A stretch of DNA of 64,000 bases from a virus: IMG/VR virus record IMGVR_UViG_3300042935_001795, positions 1 to 64,000 of that record; one strand, given 5' to 3'. Of this stretch, positions 8,500-15,159 are shown piece by piece. Both the position numbers and the translations under genes were made by a program. The first letter of the stretch is position 1. Each line of letters starts with the position of its first letter. The notes below the pieces were generated by a model. That model saw only the letters and a list, made by a program, of their open reading frames with translations. It did no database searches and was not told where the DNA came from.

Positions 8500-9627
8500 T
8501 TATTCGGTATCTTCAGCTGTTAGGTCCTCATTTAAAAGGTCTCCAATTTCATTATTAAGAGTTTCTGCCGAAGTATTGTAATTAAAAATTGGTTTAATGT
8601 GAGCGTTAATTTGCTCAAGTACCTCTCTTGTAAATACCTTCTCAGTAAAGAATTCTGCGTTAGTAACAGTCTCATCTGAGTGCTTACAAATCCATCCTCT
8701 TGCTGTTGATTTAGGTATTTTAACACCTTTCTCGATAGAACCTCTAGTGATTCCACAAATATCCCATGTCGCATATTGTTCTAATCCAACATAAGGATTC
8801 ATACCTTTAGTAAAGTCAAGGTGGAATTTAATTGGGTGTGGTTTTGCAAAACGATTCTTGTCAGGCTTAGCGGTTACAACGATACCAACCTTCTTGTCAC
8901 CATCTTTTAATTGTGCCTTATTTAACATAAGAACTATTGAAGCGGCATACTCTGGTCCTGTACCACCTCCGGCAACTTGACGTGATATAAAGTCTTGTGT
9001 TTGGTATGTGTGGTTTGTAAATAAGAAAGGAATTTTTAGGTCAGCCAATGGAGTCATGATAATTCTAAAGATTGACTTTAACATTTTAGAACGCGTCATA
9101 TCTGCCTTCTCGCTTCCAGTTGCAGCATCATCAATTTCTTTTTGTGTTGCAAGGTTACCGGCGCTATCCAAGATAATCATAATCTTTTGAATCTCTCCTC
9201 CCTTTCTTTTAACCTCTTGCATTTTTTGAGTAATTGAAGTTACTGAAGTTCTAAATGCCTGAACTGTATTTACAGGCTGGTAGTTTACTTTAGTTACATC
9301 AATACCAAATTTTACCATCTGGTCCTTGTCAACTGCAGCCTCTGAATCATAATAGATTACGTAGTAACCCATATTGATTGCCTCTCTAACTGAGTTCAGT
9401 GTCAAGAAAGTTTTACCTGTTCCTGATGGTCCAGCAATCGAGCAAGACCTGTTGTTTGGCCAGCCTCCGAATAAATCTCCAGAAAGACATGCATTTAAGT
9501 GATAGTTTCCGGTATGAATCCATTCAGTAACTTCAGAAAAGTCTGATTTATCCATAACAGAACCTAATGGGTTTAATCCCGCAAGTTCTGCGTTTAAATC
9601 GTCAAATGTAAATCTATTTTTTGCCAT
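8500..9627 (-). CDS. uvsX: RecA-like strand-exchange recombinase UvsX
   Basis: RecA/Rad51-family recombinase that coats ssDNA and drives strand invasion for recombination-dependent replication. From the start MAKNRFTFDD the Walker A GPSGTGKT is at 66-73, followed by VIYYDSEA and a Walker B-like IMIILDSAGN; a GGGTGPEY loop fits the L1/L2 region. A longer start at 9666 is open, but it would overlap the upstream 63-residue gene by 53 nt; the ATG at 9627 overlaps it by 14 nt and matches the usual UvsX N-terminus. Length is 375 residues (T4 UvsX is 391). The C-terminus is acidic (NEDLTAEDTE), as usual. Confidence 0.93.
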   Translation of the reverse strand: MAKNRFTFDDLNAELAGLNPLGSVMDKSDFSEVTEWIHTGNYHLNACLSGDLFGGWPNNRSCSIAGPSGTGKTFLTLNSVREAINMGYYVIYYDSEAAVDKDQMVKFGIDVTKVNYQPVNTVQAFRTSVTSITQKMQEVKRKGGEIQKIMIILDSAGNLATQKEIDDAATGSEKADMTRSKMLKSIFRIIMTPLADLKIPFLFTNHTYQTQDFISRQVAGGGTGPEYAASIVLMLNKAQLKDGDKKVGIVVTAKPDKNRFAKPHPIKFHLDFTKGMNPYVGLEQYATWDICGITRGSIEKGVKIPKSTARGWICKHSDETVTNAEFFTEKVFTREVLEQINAHIKPIFNYNTSAETLNNEIGDLLNEDLTAEDTE

Positions 9628-9805
9628 TTTTGTATTGTTTTGTTTCTTTTTTTCGGAGGTCTTCAAGTTCCTCTATTAGTCCTTTAGTTTCCTTTTGTAT
9701 TATTGCCATTTGCGACATAAGAGATTCTAGTCTACTATTAATTCTCTTGTACTGATTGACATATTCTTTTTGGTCTGACGTTAAGTCATCGATATCTATA
9801 TCCAT
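9614..9805 (-). CDS. Small coiled-coil protein, 63 aa
   Basis: Starts MDIDIDDLTSDQKEYVNQY and continues as a charged heptad-like helix rich in Glu, Lys and Leu with a lysine-rich end (KQYKNGKK). It overlaps the uvsX start by 14 nt and begins 2 nt after the stop of the polymerase C-terminal piece, so it belongs to the replication operon. No family is recognised; it could be an accessory factor for UvsX or polymerase, but only its position supports that. Confidence 0.7.
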   Translation of the reverse strand: MDIDIDDLTSDQKEYVNQYKRINSRLESLMSQMAIIQKETKGLIEELEDLRKKETKQYKNGKK

Positions 9806-9807
9806 AT

Positions 9808-11004
9808 TTAAAATAATGATGTTGAATAAATTAAGTTTCTATTTAATGTGTGTAAACCAACTGCGGTAAGAACCCGGTTCAATGGGTCTATAACACTCTT
9901 TTCGAATTGTGTTTCATAGTCAACTGTCGGAGCAATTTCATAGGGATGAGATCCTGGCTGGTATGCAAATATTTCGCAAGTTCCATGCTTACAATGGTAC
10001 AGTTTTAACTTTTCGCCATTACCAATCATCTTATACTTATTCTTGTGCTTTGGATTTTGGTTCATTAAGAAATTATAAAACCCAGCAGCTTTTACGTTTG
10101 GCGGACATTTTAAACCATATTGAAATTCTACCGTATCATCTATGATATATTTTTCGATATTGTTAGTTCTTTTATTAAAACATATCTCATCAACACTTGC
10201 TAATTGAAATTCTTTTTTACATTGTTTCAAATAGTCTACAAGTCTCTTTAATAGGGACGCAGTAGGTTTTTCTGAAAGAATAAGTTTAAGTATCTCGGTT
10301 AATTGCTTTCTTGCAAGAGCTGGAGTTGAACTTTGAATTGTATCAAATCCGATTGTTTTCACTTTCTTAAGTGAAGGGTAACGTTCTTCGATTCCAATTT
10401 TATCCTCCCATGCAATATTCTGCAGGTATTTTTTCTTAGCTAACCAAATCCCAGAGTAGGCAATTGTTTCCAATTCAAACTGGAGGAAGTTTTCGGTATT
10501 AGTGGCTTCTGCATATTTCTCCATACACTTAAAAATATAATCCTTAAGTCTAAAGTTATACAATTTCATAATGAATTGGTCAATCGATATCTTGTCTCCA
10601 AGCCATTCAATAGATTCATACATCTCTTCAAACTGTACATAACAAGAATCGGTATCAATATAGACTACTGAAGGTCGCACAAGTTTATTTTTAACTTGAA
10701 TGTTAAAAAACTCATGAACTGCCTTGTCTTTAGTCCAGAACTCTTGAAAATACTTATTTAGTATCTTCTCAGAATATAGAATCGCAGATTGACCCTGTAA
10801 GGTAATAGATTCTGCGATGTCTATATTAAAAAAGTGAAACCATTTGTTACCGAAGGCGCCATAGATCGAGTTAAGCATTACTTTTACGGCTTGCTCATAG
10901 GCTCCAAACTTTGCTGACAACATAGAATAATGCTCAACCAATGTTTTAATTTCATCTTGTGATAAATCACTCTCTGGTTTTAGTATTAGTTCTTCGATTG
11001 TCAT
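9808..11004 (-). CDS. 43: DNA polymerase family B, C-terminal piece (palm motifs B and C, thumb)
   Basis: Carries family B motif B (KVMLNSIYG, residues 41-49) and motif C (YIDTDS, 115-120 with both catalytic Asp), followed by a thumb-like region. It lacks any exonuclease domain and motif A, which are in the separate gene at 17822-19219, so the polymerase is split in the fingers region; the two pieces sum to 863 residues, near T4 gp43 (898). The N-terminus MTIEELILKPESDLSQ reads as a normal new start rather than a truncated frame. It ends IYSTSLF, a hydrophobic tail like those that bind the sliding clamp. It is adjacent to the clamp gene, which begins 3 nt upstream. The two halves must associate to give an active enzyme. 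Confidence 0.93.
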   Translation of the reverse strand: MTIEELILKPESDLSQDEIKTLVEHYSMLSAKFGAYEQAVKVMLNSIYGAFGNKWFHFFNIDIAESITLQGQSAILYSEKILNKYFQEFWTKDKAVHEFFNIQVKNKLVRPSVVYIDTDSCYVQFEEMYESIEWLGDKISIDQFIMKLYNFRLKDYIFKCMEKYAEATNTENFLQFELETIAYSGIWLAKKKYLQNIAWEDKIGIEERYPSLKKVKTIGFDTIQSSTPALARKQLTEILKLILSEKPTASLLKRLVDYLKQCKKEFQLASVDEICFNKRTNNIEKYIIDDTVEFQYGLKCPPNVKAAGFYNFLMNQNPKHKNKYKMIGNGEKLKLYHCKHGTCEIFAYQPGSHPYEIAPTVDYETQFEKSVIDPLNRVLTAVGLHTLNRNLIYSTSLF

Positions 11005-11007
11005 AAA

Positions 11008-11763
11008 TTATTCAGCAGTTTGGCAAGTAGCGATAGTTAGTAATGTTTCTGAATCTTTTGAGCGTAATACTACTCTGTTATCCATAACATTTGCTGAATA
11101 ATCTTCTTTGTCTAATAGGTTTAAATATTTTTTGAAAAGAGTTACATTTCCAGGATTGGTTCCTTGGAATGAATCAGTCACAAGGTAGTTGTAAGTTTTA
11201 CCTTTCATTCGGACACCTTCTGCATTAGTTGAGATAGTGAAAGTTTCTTCTTTGTCCAATCCAAAAAGAGAACGAACTTTTGAAGTTGCAGTATAATCCA
11301 TGTCAAATACATAGTTTGCTGCGTCAATATTAAAGATTCCTGCAATTTGAGCATCGGTAAGGTCTTTATAACCTAATGAAGGCTCAGAACATGCAAGTTT
11401 AATTTCCAATTCATTGTTAAAAATACGGAACTCAGTTGCTACGAAATCCTCGTCATTTTCTACGAATTCAATTTCAGCCTGGATGTTTCCAAATTCAAAT
11501 TGTTTAAACGCGTCAGTTAAACGACCAGCATCAAAAAAAGCAATTTTTAATTCTTTTGATGTGTTAATAGCACCGTCTTCCAATTGGAATACTTGTGACA
11601 CTGGAATTCTGTGATGTTTTACAGCATCTCTTTGTGGAAGATAGGCGGATGCCTGTACCACTTCATCCTTGATTTTAAAGTAGATAAAGGTATCGATAAC
11701 CTTAAGTCTATTCACAAAACCGATGAAATTGTTTTGGTCTACTTTGTCAATTTTAATTTTCAT
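11008..11763 (-). CDS. 45: Sliding clamp, gp45-like processivity factor
   Basis: The 251-residue protein has the alternating strand pattern of a two-domain trimeric clamp (T4 gp45 has 228 residues). A first domain segment IKIDKVDQNNFIGFVNRL is followed by a DTFIYFKIKDEVVQASAY segment and a repeat of the fold in the second half. The call also rests on position: it directly precedes the polymerase C-terminal gene. It is the first gene after the terminator at 11820, with its own A/T-rich leader containing TTTTGTCTATAAT, so it likely starts a unit running through gp46. Clamp loaders gp44/gp62 are not in the window. Confidence 0.82.
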   Translation of the reverse strand: MKIKIDKVDQNNFIGFVNRLKVIDTFIYFKIKDEVVQASAYLPQRDAVKHHRIPVSQVFQLEDGAINTSKELKIAFFDAGRLTDAFKQFEFGNIQAEIEFVENDEDFVATEFRIFNNELEIKLACSEPSLGYKDLTDAQIAGIFNIDAANYVFDMDYTATSKVRSLFGLDKEETFTISTNAEGVRMKGKTYNYLVTDSFQGTNPGNVTLFKKYLNLLDKEDYSANVMDNRVVLRSKDSETLLTIATCQTAE

Positions 11764-11819
11764 ATTTAGTGTTTAAATTATTTTAATATTATAGACAAAA
11801 AAGGGGTTTTGTTTCACAT

Positions 11820-11846
11820 AAAAAAACCTGTCATTACTGACAGGTT
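11820..11846 (-). terminator. Intrinsic terminator downstream of the 31-aa ORF
   Basis: A 9-bp perfect stem AACCTGTCA / TGACAGGTT (11825-11833 with 11838-11846), 4-nt loop, followed on the minus strand by a run of U residues. It separates the capsid-targeted gene group (12.0-15.0 kb) from the clamp-polymerase-UvsX unit. Confidence 0.85.
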
Positions 11847-11892
11847 AAACTCGTGTGAGTCGGTCCTCCGATTCTATCCTGAGGAGGGGTTC

Positions 11893-11988
11893 TTATTTAG
11901 ATTTTTTTAATTCGTCAAAGACCATGACTATAAAAAATAAACCAATCATACCAATAAAAAAGGGCAGGCAATTCGGATCAGGTTCCAC
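11893..11988 (-). CDS. Small putative membrane protein, 31 aa (GTG start)
   Basis: On the minus strand a GTG at 11988 opens a frame that reads MEPDPNCLPFFIGMIGLFFI and continues to a stop at 11893. It has a short polar N-terminus, a ~16-residue hydrophobic segment (PFFIGMIGLFFIVMVF) and a charged tail DELKKSK, the layout of a single-pass phage membrane miniprotein. An in-frame TAA lies 9 nt upstream, so the frame cannot extend. An internal ATG would give an 18-residue version. It lies between the 151-residue gene and a terminator. The evidence is composition and topology only. Confidence 0.5.
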   Translation of the reverse strand: MEPDPNCLPFFIGMIGLFFIVMVFDELKKSK

Positions 11989-12005
11989 TTTGTGAAATTA
12001 TATTT

Positions 12006-12461
12006 TTATCTTACGTCTCCTGTTCTTAGCATTGAAGAAACGTCTGTAAAGTATTTCATCTCTTCGGGTGTTAATTTAGTTTTAATATAGTTTCCAATTT
12101 TTGTTAATTGGTTTACTCTTTCTTTTTGTGCTTTAAGTCCAGCTTGACTGCTACCTAATTTAGCAGCTGCACTATATGGAGTTAAATCTTGATACATTTG
12201 TTTAAGTTTTTCATCTCCATCAAATTTCTTAATGATTTCTCCAATTAATTCTTTTCTTTGTCCTTTTGCAGCCTGTTTAGCTTTTGCTTCAGCCCTATTT
12301 GCAAGTGCTTCTGCAGCATCTCCAAGAACTCTACCAACTAGAGGTAAACTTTGAGCTACTGCCCAAAGGCCCATTAGCCCAACTGCAACTCCCATTGCAA
12401 CATCAACTACAGTTCCCATGTCTTCGTTTACGAATTCCTCGTATAATTTAACGTGTTTCAT
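12006..12461 (-). CDS. Capsid-targeted internal protein candidate, 151 aa
   Basis: Starts MKHVKLYEEFVNED, the peptide shared by a dozen proteins here and resembling the T4 capsid-targeting sequence; cleavage would fall after VNE. The rest contains a hydrophobic stretch (AMGVAVGLMGLWAVAQSLPLV), then an Ala/Lys-rich helical region and a C-terminal helix. A membrane-active segment in a packaged, injected protein would fit a role at DNA entry, but that is inference. A GATATATAA-like site (last base differs from the consensus) sits 20 nt upstream. It is followed by the 31-aa ORF and a terminator. Confidence 0.8.
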   Translation of the reverse strand: MKHVKLYEEFVNEDMGTVVDVAMGVAVGLMGLWAVAQSLPLVGRVLGDAAEALANRAEAKAKQAAKGQRKELIGEIIKKFDGDEKLKQMYQDLTPYSAAAKLGSSQAGLKAQKERVNQLTKIGNYIKTKLTPEEMKYFTDVSSMLRTGDVR

Positions 12462-12480
12462 TATGTACTTATTATTTTTA

Positions 12481-12489
12481 TTATATATT
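12481..12489 (-). promoter_or_regulatory. Candidate late promoter element (one mismatch)
   Basis: Minus strand reads AATATATAA, one base off the GATATATAA consensus found upstream of other capsid-targeted and tail genes; it ends 19 nt before the ATG at 12461, the same spacing as the better sites. Confidence 0.35.
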
Positions 12490-13539
12490 TCTTTTTTGAA
12501 ATTTGTTTATGTTTTGATTAATAATAGTTCCACATGCAATATCGATAGCGCAATTAACTACTGGATTATCTTCCCATTTGGATGGATTGATTATAGTTTC
12601 TAAGTGCGGAACCAGTGCGGCAGAGATTTCTCTAGAAGCCGCATTCCATAAGTATGTTGGAGTATGATCGACCGAGTAGTATTGTACTCCTCTTCTCATT
12701 TTGATAATTGGATTTTTAAATGTTGTAGGTTCGGCAAAAAAGAATCCCATTCCCTTGTCACAACTAATATCGATAATTGCACAGTTTTTGCGTAATTGGT
12801 CTAGTTGATTCAAATCTTTAATAAACATTAGTGGATTATTTACGTCCTGTAGGACTCCATTAAATATAATATTGGCAGAGTACATGTCCTCCCAAATATC
12901 ATCATCATTAAAGTTTTTGTACCAAACATCAGGATTTTTATCAGCTACTAGGTGTGTAGGTCTCTGTGTATATACTGTGATGTTGTTAAAACCTCTACCT
13001 TGTAGGGCATAGATTGCTCCTTTACTTACAGAACCAAATCCAAAAATAACAACCTTCTTACGGTCTCCATAGTGTCCATCAAGACCTGCTAATTGTAGGT
13101 AATGAATAACTCCAGCGTAACCTGCTAATTCATTGTTACGATAAAAAGCATGAATTTTTTGGTTTTTAGAAATATGATTCATCTCCTCCCATGCAATCAA
13201 TGTTAATTTTTTTTCAATGGCGATATCGGTAATGTCTCTCTGTTGAACGGCATGGGTCCAACCACATAGGGTTGAACCTTCCTGCATTTGTTTTAGGTCT
13301 TCGGCAAGGGGTTTTGGTAGTATAAGTATGCTACTCTCTTTAAAAAGATCCTCGCGACTGGCAAACTTACAACCTATTTGTTGAAGCTGAATGTCTGAAT
13401 ATCCATAATCAGTTCCATATCCCTCTTCAAAAAGGAGTTCTTTGATTATTTCTCCTGATAATCTTTCAATATGTGATGGGTGAATTGGAATACGTTTTTC
13501 GTCCTCCTTTAGCGATGTTTTAAATATTCCTGTTTTCAT
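12481..13539 (-). CDS. Alanine dehydrogenase / N5-(carboxyethyl)ornithine synthase-like oxidoreductase
   Basis: The N-terminus MKTGIFKTSLKEDEKRIPIHP matches the substrate-binding start of the alanine dehydrogenase/PNT/lysine-oxopimelate family (EKRIPIHP), and a Rossmann segment VVIFGFGSVSKGAIYAL gives the NAD(P)-binding glycine motif. At 352 residues it fits N5-(carboxyethyl)ornithine synthase, which makes an N-carboxyethyl amino acid from pyruvate and ornithine with NADPH, or a saccharopine-like dehydrogenase. It starts 1 nt after the stop of the ATP-grasp gene at 13541, so the two may act in one pathway. It has no capsid-targeting peptide, unlike both flanking genes. The exact substrate cannot be read from sequence. 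Confidence 0.7.
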   Translation of the reverse strand: MKTGIFKTSLKEDEKRIPIHPSHIERLSGEIIKELLFEEGYGTDYGYSDIQLQQIGCKFASREDLFKESSILILPKPLAEDLKQMQEGSTLCGWTHAVQQRDITDIAIEKKLTLIAWEEMNHISKNQKIHAFYRNNELAGYAGVIHYLQLAGLDGHYGDRKKVVIFGFGSVSKGAIYALQGRGFNNITVYTQRPTHLVADKNPDVWYKNFNDDDIWEDMYSANIIFNGVLQDVNNPLMFIKDLNQLDQLRKNCAIIDISCDKGMGFFFAEPTTFKNPIIKMRRGVQYYSVDHTPTYLWNAASREISAALVPHLETIINPSKWEDNPVVNCAIDIACGTIINQNINKFQKRNI

Positions 13540-13540
13540 A

Positions 13541-14623
13541 TTAGTCTAAATTAAAAAAATATCGATATCCATCTTTTGCTTTTGGATCTGTCAATATCTT
13601 GTAGTCCATTGGCCACTGGGACGAATCGATTTCTTTTTTAAATTTTGGGTAATAATTTTGATGTCCAGGAACTACATATTTTAGGTAAATATCCTCTAAG
13701 AATTCATCATCTAGAGGTTCTCCATAAAAATCTTCGTACATTGCCTTATAAACTTCGCACATTTTAACGCTTCCAAGTCCGGTAGCAGATGATGTTTCCA
13801 TAATCCACATTTTACCTTTTTTATCTACAACAATATCTAAGGCCCATAAGTCTAGGTCCAAGAATGTTTTAATGTCTTTACAAATTGATTGAGCATTTTC
13901 AATAAATTCAGGGTCTACTTTGTTTTGGTCTTGATAAACATAAGTAAAGCTGATTTTTTCATCTGCAGTTTTTGTTTTAATCGACCTATCATCTTCAATT
14001 CTTGGTACTCTTTCATTAATAATAAATATTTTGTCTCTACAAAACATTACTCTATATTCTCTAGCAAAATCTATAAATTGACAAAAGATATCGAATGTAT
14101 CTTTGCTCTCTTCTAATTCTTTGGCAGTGTCAAATTTTTGAATACCAAGTCCGCTATGTCCATCTTTTATTTTTGCAATTACTGGAAAACCGACGTCTCC
14201 TTTAATTGCATCCTCTTTTGAAAAACATGTTTTTGGAAGCCAATCAAATTTTGCGGCCGCTTTTGCAAATTTTATTTTATCTCCTGAAAGTGGAAGTAAT
14301 TCTCTCTTGTTGTATAAATTATCATTATTGATACCTTTATTCTTTAAGAATCCGATCGCTTCTGGGTCTACTGCTCCGCCATAATTAAGTATTGGCACAT
14401 CTCCAGGTACTACAACTTTATCGTCTTCAAAATCCTCTTTGGTTGCGTAGTTCAAGAATAGGTTACCTTTCGCGGCAATATTGTATTTCTTTTCACGACC
14501 ATTAACATCACCTGAAGTTGCATGAATGTCATGAGATTTCATAATCCATGCCACTTTCTTAGCATATTTGTTTTTAAGATTTTCTTCGTAGACGAATTCT
14601 TCGAAAAGCTTGATTGGAATCAT
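13541..14623 (-). CDS. ATP-grasp ligase with capsid-targeting-like N-terminus
   Basis: The first residues MIPIKLFEEFVYEE match the shared capsid-targeting peptide. The body has an ATP-grasp layout: FPVIAKIKDGHSGLGIQ (ATP-binding lysine and glycine-rich loop), CQFIDFAREYRVMF, INERVPR, and WALDIVVDKKGKMWIMETSS (metal-binding Asp/Glu). This is like RimK/carboxylate-amine ligases that join an amino acid or peptide by ATP-dependent amide formation. It is next to an alanine-dehydrogenase-like enzyme. A packaged ligase would act on the host right after injection; this is inference from the peptide. If the peptide is cleaved, residues after ~14 are mature. Confidence 0.72.
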   Translation of the reverse strand: MIPIKLFEEFVYEENLKNKYAKKVAWIMKSHDIHATSGDVNGREKKYNIAAKGNLFLNYATKEDFEDDKVVVPGDVPILNYGGAVDPEAIGFLKNKGINNDNLYNKRELLPLSGDKIKFAKAAAKFDWLPKTCFSKEDAIKGDVGFPVIAKIKDGHSGLGIQKFDTAKELEESKDTFDIFCQFIDFAREYRVMFCRDKIFIINERVPRIEDDRSIKTKTADEKISFTYVYQDQNKVDPEFIENAQSICKDIKTFLDLDLWALDIVVDKKGKMWIMETSSATGLGSVKMCEVYKAMYEDFYGEPLDDEFLEDIYLKYVVPGHQNYYPKFKKEIDSSQWPMDYKILTDPKAKDGYRYFFNLD

Positions 14624-14629
14624 TGTAAT

Positions 14630-15022
14630 TTATATTGTTTTTACTAAACGAACTGAATATGCTTGTCCTCCATCGGTAAAATATTCTTGTTTTCCTGAGC
14701 CAAAGTTTTGAACCCATACCGCATTCTTACCAAACGTTTCTGAAGACATGTAAAACGCATTCATTCTAAGGTTAGGTAATAGAGTAACGTTTTGGTGCAT
14801 TGTAGTTAGTTCTTCTCTAGTTGGCAATCTCCAACCTTTACCCATTTTTTTGGCTAAACGATTTGCGTTAACCAATTTAAGATCTGCTCCGTTAAGTTCA
14901 CTTAAGTCACGTTCTGCAACTTCAATGTTACCAATTGTAATAGGGTTTCCAATTACATCAGATGCAGTATATAACCCAGCAATCTCATTAATAAAGTCTT
15001 CGTATAATTTAATATATTTCAT
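14630..15022 (-). CDS. Capsid-targeted internal protein with DUF1566-like domain, 130 aa
   Basis: Begins MKYIKLYEDFINE, the shared capsid-targeting-like peptide, followed by a ~110-residue domain with KGWRLPTREELTTM, the hallmark of DUF1566/Lcl C-terminal-type domains, and VWVQNFGSGKQEYF near the end. Those domains are lectin-like folds on surface or adhesive proteins; the ligand here is unknown. A consensus GATATATAA site is 22 nt upstream (15044-15052), and the gene is the first of the unit that ends at the 11820 terminator. Confidence 0.8.
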   Translation of the reverse strand: MKYIKLYEDFINEIAGLYTASDVIGNPITIGNIEVAERDLSELNGADLKLVNANRLAKKMGKGWRLPTREELTTMHQNVTLLPNLRMNAFYMSSETFGKNAVWVQNFGSGKQEYFTDGGQAYSVRLVKTI

Positions 15023-15043
15023 ATTATTTACATTTTATTTTAT

Positions 15044-15052
15044 TTATATATC
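15044..15052 (-). promoter_or_regulatory. Candidate late promoter GATATATAA
   Basis: Exact minus-strand GATATATAA, preceded by GG, 22 nt upstream of the ATG at 15022 and just downstream of the NrdA-unit terminator, where a new transcription unit should start. Confidence 0.5.
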
Positions 15053-15068
15053 CCTAGATTTTTAACAT

Positions 15069-15100
15069 AAAAAAGCAGGGAGTAGCGAATTCCCTGCTTT
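15069..15100 (-). terminator. Intrinsic terminator after nrdA
   Basis: 10-bp stem AAAGCAGGGA / TCCCTGCTTT (15072-15081 with 15091-15100), 9-nt loop, U run on the minus strand. The 59 nt between it and the nrdA stop contain AGGACCG...CACG, similar to the sequence in front of the 11820 terminator. Confidence 0.85.
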
Positions 15101-15159
15101 ACACCTCCGTGAACTAGTCCCGGTCCTAAAATGCAATCATGTTTCAGATTGCCGGTTTC

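Noticed and set aside
8532-8774. 80-residue minus-strand ORF inside uvsX
   Set aside because: A different frame of a well-supported gene; low-complexity Leu/Gln-rich translation.
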